Positions 7,017 through 14,062 of a stretch of 16,601 nt of DNA are shown here, in pieces. A program made the translations under genes and the position numbers. Location of the stretch: positions 1 to 16,601 of the forward strand of contig DAOTTY010000067.1 of assembly GCA_034437575.1 (NCBI GenBank). Direction: 5' to 3'. How positions within the stretch are numbered: the first letter of the stretch is position 1; each line of letters begins with the position of its first letter. The stretch is from DAOTTY01 sp034437575 (lineage in GTDB: Bacteria; Chloroflexota; Anaerolineae; Aggregatilineales; Phototrophicaceae). The notes beneath the pieces were generated by a model. It searched no databases. It was not told where the DNA came from and saw only the letters and a list, made by a program, of their open reading frames with translations.

Positions 7017-8628
7017 CGCCGCCATGACGCCACTCACCAGCAACCATCGTGCCCAGCACACTTATATTGATTAGCTCGTCTGCGGGAACCGTATACGGGT
7101 CACGATCCAGCAGCAGCAAATCCGCGTAATAACCGGGCGCAAGCTGCCCCTGACGGTCTTCAACGCCGCCCGCGTAGGCCGCGCCCTGCGTGAACCCGCG
7201 CAGCGCTTCATCAACCGTGAGCTTGGCGTCAGGCCGCCAGCCAGCCGCTCCCAGTGAGCCGTCAGCGCGATTGCGCGTTACAGCGGCATGAATGCCCATG
7301 AACGGGTCAAACGGCTCTACTGGCGAATCTGAGCCGAAAGCCACCCTTGCCCCCGCGTCAATCTGAACGCGGGCGTTGTAGCTGAGTGCGGCCCGCTCGC
7401 CCCAGTAGCGATCAGCTACTTCAGCGTCAGATGTCGCGTGAACCGGCTGCATCGACGCAATCACATCCAGTTCGGCCAGGCGGCCCACATCGTCCGGGTG
7501 GATCACCTGCACATGCTCAATACGGTGCCGCCGCTGGGCGCGGGCGATACCGTGTTCGGCCTCAAGCTGCCGCGCTGACGCGAACACGTCTAACACTTCG
7601 CGCACAGACCGGTCACCAATCGCGTGAATGGCAGTGGGCAGCCCGCTCAGCGTAGCCTGATGCACCAACCGCCGCATTTCATCAACGGGCGTGACGACCA
7701 TACCGCAGTTATCCGGTTCCTCCTCATATGGGGCCAGCATGTAGGCGGTGCGCGGGCCAAGCGCCCCATCCGCAAACAGCTTGAGTCCGCCAAAGCGCAG
7801 CCAGTCGTCACCCAGGCCAAAGCGCACGCCGCTCGCAATGGCCGCCGCCAAATATGCCTTGTTGATGTACTTCACCACCCGCAGGCCCAGCTCCCCGCGT
7901 TCGCGCAGCACTTGCAGCGCCATCAGGCAGTCGGGGTTATCCAGGTCATGAATCGCAGTGATGCCCTGCTGATGGGCCAGCTTTTGCGCGGCCAGCATCC
8001 AATCGGCCACCTCTTCGGGCGTGGGCGCGGGGATAACATCCGCGATGAGGCGCATGGCCGGGGCTTCAAACAGAATGCCCGTTGGCTGGCCGTGTTCGTC
8101 CCGTTGGATCGCGCCGCCGTCAGGGTTGGGCGTGTTGGCAGTCATGTTCGCTGCCTGCATCGCGGCGGTGTTGGCCCAGGCCACATGCACGCTTTTACCT
8201 GTCAGGAAGACAGGGTTGTGCGGTGCTACCGCGTCTAAGTCCGCCGCTGTGGGGAAGTCGTCGCTCGGCCACAACGCCTGTGCCCACCCGTGCCCGCGTA
8301 TCCACTCCCCCGGCGGGGTTTGGGCCACACGCTCCGCCACTGCTGCAACGGCAGCGGCTTTCGTGGGCACCTCAAACACATTGACGTTCTGTAAATGCTC
8401 AGAAGTCCAGCGCCAGTGGATGTGTGCGTCTACCAGCCCCGGTATCACGGTTTGCCCGCCCAGGTCCTCCCGGACGGTATTGCGCCCCGCAAGCGCGAGC
8501 ATGTCGTCGTCACTGCCAACGGCGACCACCCGCCCCCCATGCAGCGCAAGGGCTGTTGCGTGGGGCACAGCGGCGGCCAGCGTGTGGATGCTGCCGTTGT
8601 ACAGCACCCGGTCGATTGAGGTTGTCAT
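7012..8628 (-). CDS. Amidohydrolase, YtcJ-like (Amidohydro_3 family)
   Basis: This is a metal-dependent hydrolase of the amidohydrolase superfamily, cytoplasmic and with no signal peptide. The 538 residues are normal for YtcJ-like proteins. The N-terminal beta-sandwich is followed by the metal motif VDAHIHW (His69, His71). KLFADGALGPRTA supplies the candidate carboxylated Lys283, and HAIGD (His335), IEHVQ (His372) and FGSDSPVEP (Asp434) complete the site. The C-terminal block APGYYADLLLLDRDPY is typical of the family. Natural substrates are mostly unknown; an N-acyl or cyclic amide is plausible. The ATG at 8628 begins four bases after the kinase stop and AGGG overlaps that stop, so the gene is the last of the long rpmH operon. 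The family is certain but the reaction is not. Confidence 0.93.
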   Translation of the reverse strand: MTTSIDRVLYNGSIHTLAAAVPHATALALHGGRVVAVGSDDDMLALAGRNTVREDLGGQTVIPGLVDAHIHWRWTSEHLQNVNVFEVPTKAAAVAAVAERVAQTPPGEWIRGHGWAQALWPSDDFPTAADLDAVAPHNPVFLTGKSVHVAWANTAAMQAANMTANTPNPDGGAIQRDEHGQPTGILFEAPAMRLIADVIPAPTPEEVADWMLAAQKLAHQQGITAIHDLDNPDCLMALQVLRERGELGLRVVKYINKAYLAAAIASGVRFGLGDDWLRFGGLKLFADGALGPRTAYMLAPYEEEPDNCGMVVTPVDEMRRLVHQATLSGLPTAIHAIGDRSVREVLDVFASARQLEAEHGIARAQRRHRIEHVQVIHPDDVGRLAELDVIASMQPVHATSDAEVADRYWGERAALSYNARVQIDAGARVAFGSDSPVEPFDPFMGIHAAVTRNRADGSLGAAGWRPDAKLTVDEALRGFTQGAAYAGGVEDRQGQLAPGYYADLLLLDRDPYTVPADELINISVLGTMVAGEWRHGGV

Positions 8629-8632
8629 TCGG

Positions 8633-9487
8633 CTACCCTGCTTTCACTGCTGCCAGGACCTGCTCTACTTCTTCAGATGTGGGGGCACCTTCCCAGCCGT
8701 CGCGTGTGACCGAGGTTGCCCCCAACCGCGCCGCCACTTGCAGCGAGCGGGCCACATCACCACCCAACACATGCAGCGCACACAACAGCCCCGCCGCGAA
8801 TACATCCCCCGCACCTGTGGGCTGCGTCACCGTGACCGGCGGCGTTTCATACTCGGATGGGGTGCCATTGGCGTAGTACGTACCGCCTTTTTCAGCCCGT
8901 GTGAGGACGAAATTGTTGGCGGCCTGCGCATACTCCTGTTCCAATTCAGGGGCCAGCACAATATCTTCTTCACTCAGCACCAACCAGTCCAGCAGCCGCA
9001 GCGCAGCGGCGTCATACCAGCGCTTAAACGTCACCAGCCCGTCGTCATCCCACTGGCGCAGCAGCCCCTGCGCGGTGAGCATGGTCGTAGCGGCATCAAA
9101 CGGCGGCAAGATGTCCACCAGGTCGATTTCCCCAGTCAGTGGGCCAAAATGCACCAGCGAGGCGTCGCGCCAGTTATCCGGGATGTGCTGGTAGCGGATG
9201 GGCGAGGCCACACCCCGTAGATACTGTTGGCGTCCGGTTTCCAGGTAGATGTTTTCAAACGTTGAGGTTTGTAGGGCGGGCACCACCACGATTTCGCCCA
9301 AATGGGGGGCCAGTTCATTCAGCAGGACCTCCCCCAAGCCTACGCTCGTTACCACACCCACTTTCAACCCGAAGGCTGTCGCTGTGCGGGCCGCATAGGC
9401 CACTGTGCCGCCCAACTTGCGACCGTTGGGGGTCAGGTCTGCCGTCATGTGACCAATAAGCAAGTAATCTGGCTGGAACGTCGTCAT
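8633..9487 (-). CDS. PfkB-family carbohydrate or nucleoside kinase
   Basis: This is an ATP-dependent kinase of the ribokinase/PfkB superfamily with 284 residues and a single domain. The N-terminal substrate-side motif is KLGGTVAYAARTA (about 24-36). The C-terminal PfkB signature QPTGAGDVFAAGLL (about 222-235) has the anion hole GAGD and catalytic Asp228. The phosphoryl acceptor cannot be read from sequence; fructose, ribose, adenosine, cytidine and related compounds are all used by relatives. The ATG at 9487 shares one base with the jag stop (TGATG), so translation is coupled to jag. The amidohydrolase gene follows after four bases, suggesting the two act on linked metabolites, for example salvage of a nucleoside-like or sugar-amide compound. 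That pairing is inference. Confidence 0.92.
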   Translation of the reverse strand: MTTFQPDYLLIGHMTADLTPNGRKLGGTVAYAARTATAFGLKVGVVTSVGLGEVLLNELAPHLGEIVVVPALQTSTFENIYLETGRQQYLRGVASPIRYQHIPDNWRDASLVHFGPLTGEIDLVDILPPFDAATTMLTAQGLLRQWDDDGLVTFKRWYDAAALRLLDWLVLSEEDIVLAPELEQEYAQAANNFVLTRAEKGGTYYANGTPSEYETPPVTVTQPTGAGDVFAAGLLCALHVLGGDVARSLQVAARLGATSVTRDGWEGAPTSEEVEQVLAAVKAG

Positions 9488-10866
9488 CAGGCGGTACCAT
9501 TGGTTTTCGGGACAATGGTCACGCGGCGTTCGCTGCCATGACCTTTGCTTTCGGTTTCTACATCGCCGCGTTTACGCAGCACCATATGAACCACCCGCCG
9601 CTCGTGGGCGGGCATTGGCTCCATGTTGACGGTACGCGCACTCTGCACAGCTTGATCGGCCATGCGGTGTGCCAGTTGCTCTAGCTTATCAGAGCGGCTG
9701 TCTCGGTAGCCGTTCACATCCACAATGATATTAGCGCGGGTTTCCGTTTGCTTGCTAACGATGAGCCGGGTGAGGTATTGCAGCGCGGTTAGCGTTTCAC
9801 CACGTTGACCAACCAAAGCGCTAATCCGGTCATCATCCCCTTCAATGTTCAAAATCCAGGGGGGGCCGTCTTCCTCGTCACGCTCGGAAGGCGGTGCCTG
9901 GAACACAGCCACCGTCGCGTCTATGTCCATCAGGTTCAGCACCTCATGGATAATCTGGTCTGCGATTTCAAACTCAGGTGCCCCTTTTGGGAAGATAACC
10001 GGCGGTGTTTCGACGATAACCGACTGGCCTTCATCGTCGCGGCGCGGCCTGGCACGCGGCGGCGACTGACGCGGCTCGGCGTCTGCCTGCTGGTCGCGGT
10101 AGCGCTCGCGGCGGGTGCTGCTATCAGCGTAGCGCTCAGCCGGTGGGGTGTAATCTGACTGCTCCCCCCGCCGGCGCTGTGTGGGCGGCGTGTAGGGTGC
10201 CGCTGCGTCCGCCTCTTCATATGTGCCATCCTCGTTGAAGAAGTCATCATCATCATCCGGGTCGTAAGCAGATTCGGCTTTCGCAGCCGGGCGCAGCGGC
10301 ACGGTGGCATCGTCGTCTGCTTCAGGTTCGGCAAAGGGGGTTTCGTCGTCAAAAAAAGCATCATCGTCACTGGCGGTGGGTTGCGCTTTCGCAGCCGGGC
10401 GCAGCAGCACGGTGGCGTCTTCATCCTCGTCATCATCAAAAAAATCGTCGTCATCCGGGTCATAAACGGCTTGTGTTTTCCTCGATGGGCGCAGCGGTAC
10501 GGTCGCCTCATCGTCCTCTTTAGAGGCGTCATCAGCGGCGTCATCGCCCTCAAAAGACTCATCATTAGCATCGGGCGCGTCCGCATCGTCGTCCGTTTTC
10601 CTTGCGGGGTCCGGTTCGGGTTCAGGCTGTGGGGCAGGTTCGGGCGGCTGTGGGGCTGGCTTGGGCGGCCCTTTGCGCGGCGGGGTTGCCAATAGCTGCA
10701 ACCGGACGCGGGCATTTTTCGCCCCCAGCCCGAACAAACCCCGTGTTGGCTCCTCAATCACTTCTACGATCACCTGGCTGGGGCCAACCCCCAGCTCACT
10801 CAGGCCCTTCTCGATGGCCCGCTCAACAGATTCAGCAGTAATTTCAACAGATGTGGGCATATCCAT
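9487..10866 (-). CDS. jag: RNA-binding protein Jag/KhpB (EloR) with a long acidic linker
   Basis: Jag is a KH-R3H RNA-binding protein associated with YidC and cell-envelope growth. It has 459 residues from the ATG at 10866, versus roughly 200-300 in most bacteria. The Jag-N domain is at about 4-58, with GLFGLGAK at 43-50. A Pro-rich segment and a very acidic low-complexity linker occupy about 60-295. The KH domain has GQRG at 353-356, and the R3H motif R-x3-H is Arg423/His427 in HERRVVH. The linker contains three repeats that start ATV(P/L)LRP at 121, 151 and 187, each followed by an Asp-rich DDD-FF stretch. No ribosome site precedes the ATG at 10866 or the ATG at 10860; AAAGGAG sits 54 bases upstream. 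The frame is open to a TTG at 10941. It lies between yidC and the coupled kinase gene. Confidence 0.93.
   Translation of the reverse strand: MDMPTSVEITAESVERAIEKGLSELGVGPSQVIVEVIEEPTRGLFGLGAKNARVRLQLLATPPRKGPPKPAPQPPEPAPQPEPEPDPARKTDDDADAPDANDESFEGDDAADDASKEDDEATVPLRPSRKTQAVYDPDDDDFFDDDEDEDATVLLRPAAKAQPTASDDDAFFDDETPFAEPEADDDATVPLRPAAKAESAYDPDDDDDFFNEDGTYEEADAAAPYTPPTQRRRGEQSDYTPPAERYADSSTRRERYRDQQADAEPRQSPPRARPRRDDEGQSVIVETPPVIFPKGAPEFEIADQIIHEVLNLMDIDATVAVFQAPPSERDEEDGPPWILNIEGDDDRISALVGQRGETLTALQYLTRLIVSKQTETRANIIVDVNGYRDSRSDKLEQLAHRMADQAVQSARTVNMEPMPAHERRVVHMVLRKRGDVETESKGHGSERRVTIVPKTNGTA
10277..10506 (-). repeat. Three imperfect repeats in the jag linker
   Basis: A 32-base unit occurs at 10277-10308 and 10385-10416 with one mismatch, and in a degenerate form at 10475-10506. 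Spacings are 108 and 90 bases, both multiples of three, so the frame is kept. The unit encodes the AT-V-(P/L)-LRP-(A/S)-(A/R)-K peptide, and the spacers encode Asp-rich stretches. The near-identity of two copies suggests recent duplication or recombination within the gene. Confidence 0.85.
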
Positions 10867-10869
10867 AAC

Positions 10870-10967
10870 AAAAAAGACGCAGCGAACTGCCCTCTGTATA
10901 GGCAGACCGAAGCGCCGTCTCTCCTTTCTGGCGTACTGCAATACCTGGGGCAGCCTGGCCGCCCCAG
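10870..10967 (-). promoter_or_regulatory. Structured leader between yidC and jag, attenuator-like
   Basis: Reading leftward from the yidC stop there is first a perfect 7-bp hairpin, CTGGGGC with GCCCCAG (10945-10967). Then comes an isolated strong ribosome site, AAAGGAG (10921-10927), with no start codon at normal distance. CTGCC (10901-10905) can pair with GGCAG (10887-10891). The same GGCAG instead supplies GCAG for a GCAG-TTCG-CTGC hairpin (10879-10890) that is followed after three bases by six T (10870-10875). The T run ends just before the jag ATG. Two exclusive hairpins, one terminator-like, resemble an attenuator; the stems are short, so this is tentative. Confidence 0.4.
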
Positions 10968-10973
10968 ATGCAA

Positions 10974-11858
10974 TTAGCTGGTTGCTTTTTTGGCCTTCTT
11001 AGCAGGCTTTTTCTCTTTAGAGGACTTTGCAGACTTCGGCTTCTCTTTTTCTTTGTCCTTTGATGCATCGTCTTTCTCTGCGTCCACCACAACAGCGGCG
11101 TTTTCAACTGCGTTCGCCCGCCGCCCAATAAACCCATACTGGAAGGCACCAATCAGGTTGGAGGTGATGAAGTAGATCGACAGGCCCACAGAAAACTGGA
11201 TCGAGAAAAACCCGAACATCAGCGGCATGATGGTGGTCATCTGCTTTTGCATCATCTCTGCCTGGTTCGGCATACCACCGCTGTCGCTCTTGTCTTTGTC
11301 GTCCTTGTTTTTCGTGGCACTCATACCCATCGTCAGCTTAGACTGTGCCCAGGTCGTTGCCATTACCAGTACAGGCAGCGCCAGCGCATAGAACGGGTTC
11401 TGCAACGGAGAGACCGTCAGGTCCATACCCAGCCAGGTACTTTGCAGCGGGATTTCTGACGCAAGGCCCGGAATCAATAACCGGCCAGACATATCAAGTA
11501 GCTGCAACGGGGTGGCGGCCAGCGCATAGATAATCGCCTGATACAGCCCTAAAAATATAGGAAGCTGAACGAACATCAGCAAGCAGCCGCCAAATGGATT
11601 GATGCCCTCCTCCTGGAAGAGCTTCATCTGTTCGCGGCCCAGCGCTTCTTTGTCGTTTTTGTACTTCTCTTGCAGCTTCTTGATCTTCGGTTGAAGCGCC
11701 TGCTGACGCCGCATGGACTTTTGCTGCTGTAAGGTAAGCGGGTACAGCAGCATCCGGGTAATCACCGTAAATACCACGATGGACAACACGATGTTGCCTG
11801 TCACTGAGTAAAACAGCGTCAGTGCCGTGATAAACGGGTTAATGATGAAACTCCACAT
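10974..11858 (-). CDS. yidC: Membrane protein insertase YidC/Oxa1
   Basis: YidC inserts and folds membrane proteins, alone or with SecYEG. The 294 residues match the short Gram-positive-type YidC without the large periplasmic P1 domain of proteobacteria. The conserved intramembrane Arg35 is in VITRMLLYP. The cytoplasmic hairpin LQPKIKKLQEKYKND...EGINPFGGCLLMFVQLPIFLGLYQ (about 55-106) is typical. Five core membrane segments follow the Oxa1 pattern, with a Lys-rich C-terminal tail of about 45 residues suited to ribosome binding. There is no clear lipobox. The ATG at 11858 has GAGGAG about 12 bases upstream, a somewhat long spacing. It is preceded by a lipoprotein gene and followed by jag, in the classic cluster. 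Confidence 0.97.
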   Translation of the reverse strand: MWSFIINPFITALTLFYSVTGNIVLSIVVFTVITRMLLYPLTLQQQKSMRRQQALQPKIKKLQEKYKNDKEALGREQMKLFQEEGINPFGGCLLMFVQLPIFLGLYQAIIYALAATPLQLLDMSGRLLIPGLASEIPLQSTWLGMDLTVSPLQNPFYALALPVLVMATTWAQSKLTMGMSATKNKDDKDKSDSGGMPNQAEMMQKQMTTIMPLMFGFFSIQFSVGLSIYFITSNLIGAFQYGFIGRRANAVENAAVVVDAEKDDASKDKEKEKPKSAKSSKEKKPAKKAKKATS

Positions 11859-11894
11859 GAGCGGTATTCTCTCCTCAAAGGCGCGGCGGGCGCG

Positions 11895-13103
11895 CTAACG
11901 TCTAAATGTCCAGATGCGCTCCGCTGTTTCAGCCTCGAAGCCCACCAGCGCATCACGGTTGGACAGGGTACTGACCACCACCATGTCTTGCTCGAGGTCA
12001 TCGAACGCTTCTGCGGAAAAGTAGAGAATTTCCGAAAGCACTTCACCATCCAGTGATCGTGTTTCTTCTACCTCACCTGTTTCTCTGTCCAACCAGTATA
12101 CGTTCTGGTCACGGCTGCCGACAACCACCGACTCATTGAAAACAACGGGGGTGGTGCGGATTGCGCCCTCTGCTGCCTGGATTTGCCAACCCACCTCGCC
12201 TAGCGACAGCGTGTTAGCCTCTAGTTTATACACAGTGCCGCCCAAATCTGCGGTGTAAAGCATCAGCCCGGCGTCTTCTTCTATCAACACAGGTGACCCC
12301 CACACCCACTCGGTTGTTTCAAACGTGTTGACGATGGCCCCCTCTGCCGCATCAACAGCCAGGATTTCGTTAGAGAAGGTGCCAATGTAAAGCTGGTTCG
12401 TTTCCGGGTTGTAAGCAGGCGTCCCAGCCGCCGCACCACCCAGGTCCAAGCGCCACAGCAGCTCACCACTTTCAATCACAACCGCATACATATTGTGATC
12501 GAGCGAAACGAAGTAGGCGTTACCGTCGGCCACCGTCGGCTGCGACCAGACGGCGTGTTCCGTCGCTACAGACCACCGCTCTTGCAGTGTTTCTGCATCC
12601 AGGGCCAGGAGCCGCTCTTGCAAGCCCAGCAGCACGACCTCGCCCACCTGTAGCGGGTTCGTCACGACGTTGCCGCGCTCTTGAACCAGGGCAGAGGCGA
12701 TGCTAATGGGGGTTGCCGTTGTCAGGTCAAATTCCACCAGGCTGCCATCAGAAACAGGCACCAGCAGTACATTGTCAGTCAGTTGCAGCGGCGAAGCGAA
12801 GAACTGTGCGTTGTCGATGTTATCCAGATCACGGCCACGCACGCGCCACTCCGCAGCGTTGCCCTCACTATCAACAATGCGGTTGCCTTCTTCGTCGCGC
12901 AGGGCCAGCACAGTGCCCTGGTTCGCCACGTCGATGATGACCAGCGTGTCTTCGTGGGCATAAACAATCTGCGTCGTCTCATCCAAAACGGTGAGACCAG
13001 CCCAGGCAACCCCCAATTGGCCCGTGCAACCCACCAATAACAGCACAAACAAGGGCAAACCCAGCAGTAAAGCCAGGTGTTGAAATCGTCGGAAATGAGT
13101 CAA
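11895..13103 (-). CDS. PQQ-like beta-propeller lipoprotein (BamB-like fold)
   Basis: This is a secreted, lipid-anchored protein of 402 residues. The N terminus has basic residues, a hydrophobic stretch and a lipobox LVGC with the acylated Cys26. The rest is made of repeats of the quinoprotein/BamB propeller type, for example GELLWRLDLGG, PAYNPETNQLYIGTFSNEILAVDA and DQNVYWLDRETGEV. In proteobacteria BamB is an outer-membrane assembly scaffold. If this organism is a monoderm, the role must differ, perhaps helping folding of YidC substrates outside the membrane; that is inference. The start is TTG, overlapping the yidD stop as TTGA, with GAGGAG 8 bases upstream. No other start precedes the signal peptide. 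It sits between yidD and yidC. Confidence 0.85.
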   Translation of the reverse strand: MTHFRRFQHLALLLGLPLFVLLLVGCTGQLGVAWAGLTVLDETTQIVYAHEDTLVIIDVANQGTVLALRDEEGNRIVDSEGNAAEWRVRGRDLDNIDNAQFFASPLQLTDNVLLVPVSDGSLVEFDLTTATPISIASALVQERGNVVTNPLQVGEVVLLGLQERLLALDAETLQERWSVATEHAVWSQPTVADGNAYFVSLDHNMYAVVIESGELLWRLDLGGAAAGTPAYNPETNQLYIGTFSNEILAVDAAEGAIVNTFETTEWVWGSPVLIEEDAGLMLYTADLGGTVYKLEANTLSLGEVGWQIQAAEGAIRTTPVVFNESVVVGSRDQNVYWLDRETGEVEETRSLDGEVLSEILYFSAEAFDDLEQDMVVVSTLSNRDALVGFEAETAERIWTFRR

Positions 13104-13333
13104 GCCTTTTTCTCCTCAAAGTCGGGAACGGGATCATAGCCGCCCGGGTGAAACGGCTGGCAGCGGGCAACGCGCTTTAAGCCCATCCACCCGCCGCGAA
13201 AGAACCCGTAGCGTTCAATAGCTTCAGCAGTATACACAGAACACGTCGGATAGAAGCGGCAAGCAGGGGGCAAAAGCGGCGAGATATAACGTTTATACCC
13301 GCGCAAGGTCTTCAGGGCCAGCCAGCGTAGCAT
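13100..13333 (-). CDS. yidD: Membrane protein insertion efficiency factor YidD
   Basis: YidD is a small peripheral membrane protein that aids YidC/Sec-dependent insertion. It has 77 residues, typical for the family. The conserved core is LRGYKRYISPLLPPACRFYPTCS with Cys25 and Cys31. This is followed by YTAEAIERYG, the basic stretch LKRVARC with Cys58, and the terminal GGYDPVP. The family usually has RCHPF; here it is RCQPF, a small variation. Its ATG shares one base with the rnpA stop (TAATG), and its stop overlaps the TTG start of the lipoprotein gene, so three genes are translationally linked. Confidence 0.96.
   Translation of the reverse strand: MLRWLALKTLRGYKRYISPLLPPACRFYPTCSVYTAEAIERYGFFRGGWMGLKRVARCQPFHPGGYDPVPDFEEKKA
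13112..13117 (-). promoter_or_regulatory. Ribosome binding site deciding the TTG start of the lipoprotein gene
   Basis: GAGGAG on the minus strand lies 8 bases before the TTG at 13103, inside the end of yidD. The signal peptide begins directly after that TTG, and no ATG or GTG is available before the lipobox, so this site fixes the start. Confidence 0.75.
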
Positions 13334-13689
13334 TAGCTTTGGTCTTCTCCAGGTGATACAACAAGATTAGCTCGCACAGCGAGCTTATACACGATACGTG
13401 AAATGGGGTCTAAAGGTTGCCCGACGATGGCGCGTTTGCCAACAAGTACAATGTCATGCCCAGGCCGCAGGGAGGGGTGATGGTGGCGTATGGCCTCGCG
13501 CAGTTGGCGGCGGGCGCGGTTGCGGGTAACAGCATTGCCCAATGCCTTGCTCGTCACAAAACCGTAGCGGTTGTGCGGCAGGTCATTGGGGGCAACACTC
13601 AGCAGCAGCACCCGGTCATGAAAGGCAGTCCCTTCACGACGCAGCCGGGCAAAATCAGCGGGGCGGCGCAGGCGCAGGCGCTGCTGCAT
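13333..13689 (-). CDS. rnpA: Ribonuclease P protein component
   Basis: RnpA is the protein subunit that binds the RNase P RNA and helps it cleave the 5' leader of pre-tRNAs. It has 118 residues, the usual size. The basic RNR signature ALGNAVTRNRARRQLREAIR (about 49-68) is intact. The N terminus RLRRPADFARLRREG and the beta-strand RYGFVTSKAL also fit. The ATG is six bases after the rpmH stop and has little ribosome site of its own, suggesting coupling to rpmH translation. It overlaps yidD by one base. Confidence 0.96.
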   Translation of the reverse strand: MQQRLRLRRPADFARLRREGTAFHDRVLLLSVAPNDLPHNRYGFVTSKALGNAVTRNRARRQLREAIRHHHPSLRPGHDIVLVGKRAIVGQPLDPISRIVYKLAVRANLVVSPGEDQS

Positions 13690-13695
13690 GGCGGG

Positions 13696-13914
13696 CTATT
13701 TCTTTCGCTCGAAGGAAGTCCGCTTTTGCTTGCCCTTCGTGCCGTTCCAATTCACGCGCTTGGCGCGGCCCGGCTTAACAGCCAGTGAGTGACGGCCCTT
13801 GTCGCGGCGTGCCTTCAGGACGCGACGCCCCCCCTTGCTAGACATCCGGCTGCGAAAGCCGTGAACGCGCTGGCGGCGGCGGATTTTAGGTTGGTATGTG
13901 CGCTTGGTTGACAT
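13696..13914 (-). CDS. rpmH: 50S ribosomal protein L34 with a C-terminal extension
   Basis: L34 is a small structural protein of the large ribosomal subunit. Residues 1-46 are a complete L34 with TKRTYQPK, RRRQRVHGFRSRMSSKGGRRVL and KARRDKGRHSL. Bacterial L34 normally ends here, at 44-47 residues. This one continues for another 26 residues, 11 of them Lys or Arg, to a total of 72. The ATG at 13914 follows AAGGT at a normal distance. It is the first gene of the operon, about 60 bases after the -10 box. There is no frameshift sign; the extension is in frame and of similar base composition. Confidence 0.95.
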   Translation of the reverse strand: MSTKRTYQPKIRRRQRVHGFRSRMSSKGGRRVLKARRDKGRHSLAVKPGRAKRVNWNGTKGKQKRTSFERKK

Positions 13915-13974
13915 GTGCTTACCTTATTGTAGGGTTATTGGCTTTAGATGTTATTGCGCTTTACGCGGCTAGTA

Positions 13975-14003
13975 AGTATAACGATGCAAAAAAACGCGGT
14001 CAA
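13975..14003 (-). promoter_or_regulatory. Promoter of the rpmH-rnpA-yidD-yidC-jag operon
   Basis: On the minus strand TTGACC (13998-14003) and TATACT (13975-13980) are separated by exactly 17 bases, and the spacer contains a run of seven T. The predicted start leaves a leader of about 55 bases before rpmH. No DnaA box cluster is seen nearby, and dnaA is not the neighbour, unlike many bacteria in which rpmH sits at oriC. Confidence 0.75.
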
Positions 14004-14011
14004 CCCAGTGC

Positions 14012-14041
14012 TTGCACAGTGCCGCACCGCCCATATATAAT
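14012..14041 (+). promoter_or_regulatory. Divergent promoter of the unknown three-gene cassette
   Basis: TTGCAC (14012-14017) and TATAAT (14036-14041) have an 18-base spacer; the overlapping TATATA (14034-14039) gives 16. The -35 box is only eight bases from the -35 box of the rpmH promoter on the other strand, so the two polymerases would compete or be co-regulated. The predicted start is near 14048. Confidence 0.65.
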
Positions 14042-14047
14042 TTGCCC

Positions 14048-14062
14048 GTCGTTTGAAACGAC
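14048..14062. promoter_or_regulatory. 15-bp perfect palindrome, possible operator
   Basis: GTCGTTT and AAACGAC flank a single central G. The site lies on the predicted start point of the rightward promoter, a classic place for a dimeric repressor. As RNA it could also form a 6-bp hairpin with a 3-base loop at the 5' end of the leader. Confidence 0.5.

Noticed and set aside
8021..9220. A 399-codon open frame on the + strand opposite the amidohydrolase and kinase genes
   Set aside because: It spans parts of two well-supported antisense genes, has a Cys/Arg/Pro-rich low-quality composition and no recognisable domain. Long antisense frames are expected in GC-rich DNA.
9936..10757. A 273-codon open frame on the minus strand overlapping jag in another frame
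   Set aside because: It is a shadow of the repetitive jag linker: Met/Thr/Arg-rich because Asp codons are read out of frame. No start signal or domain.
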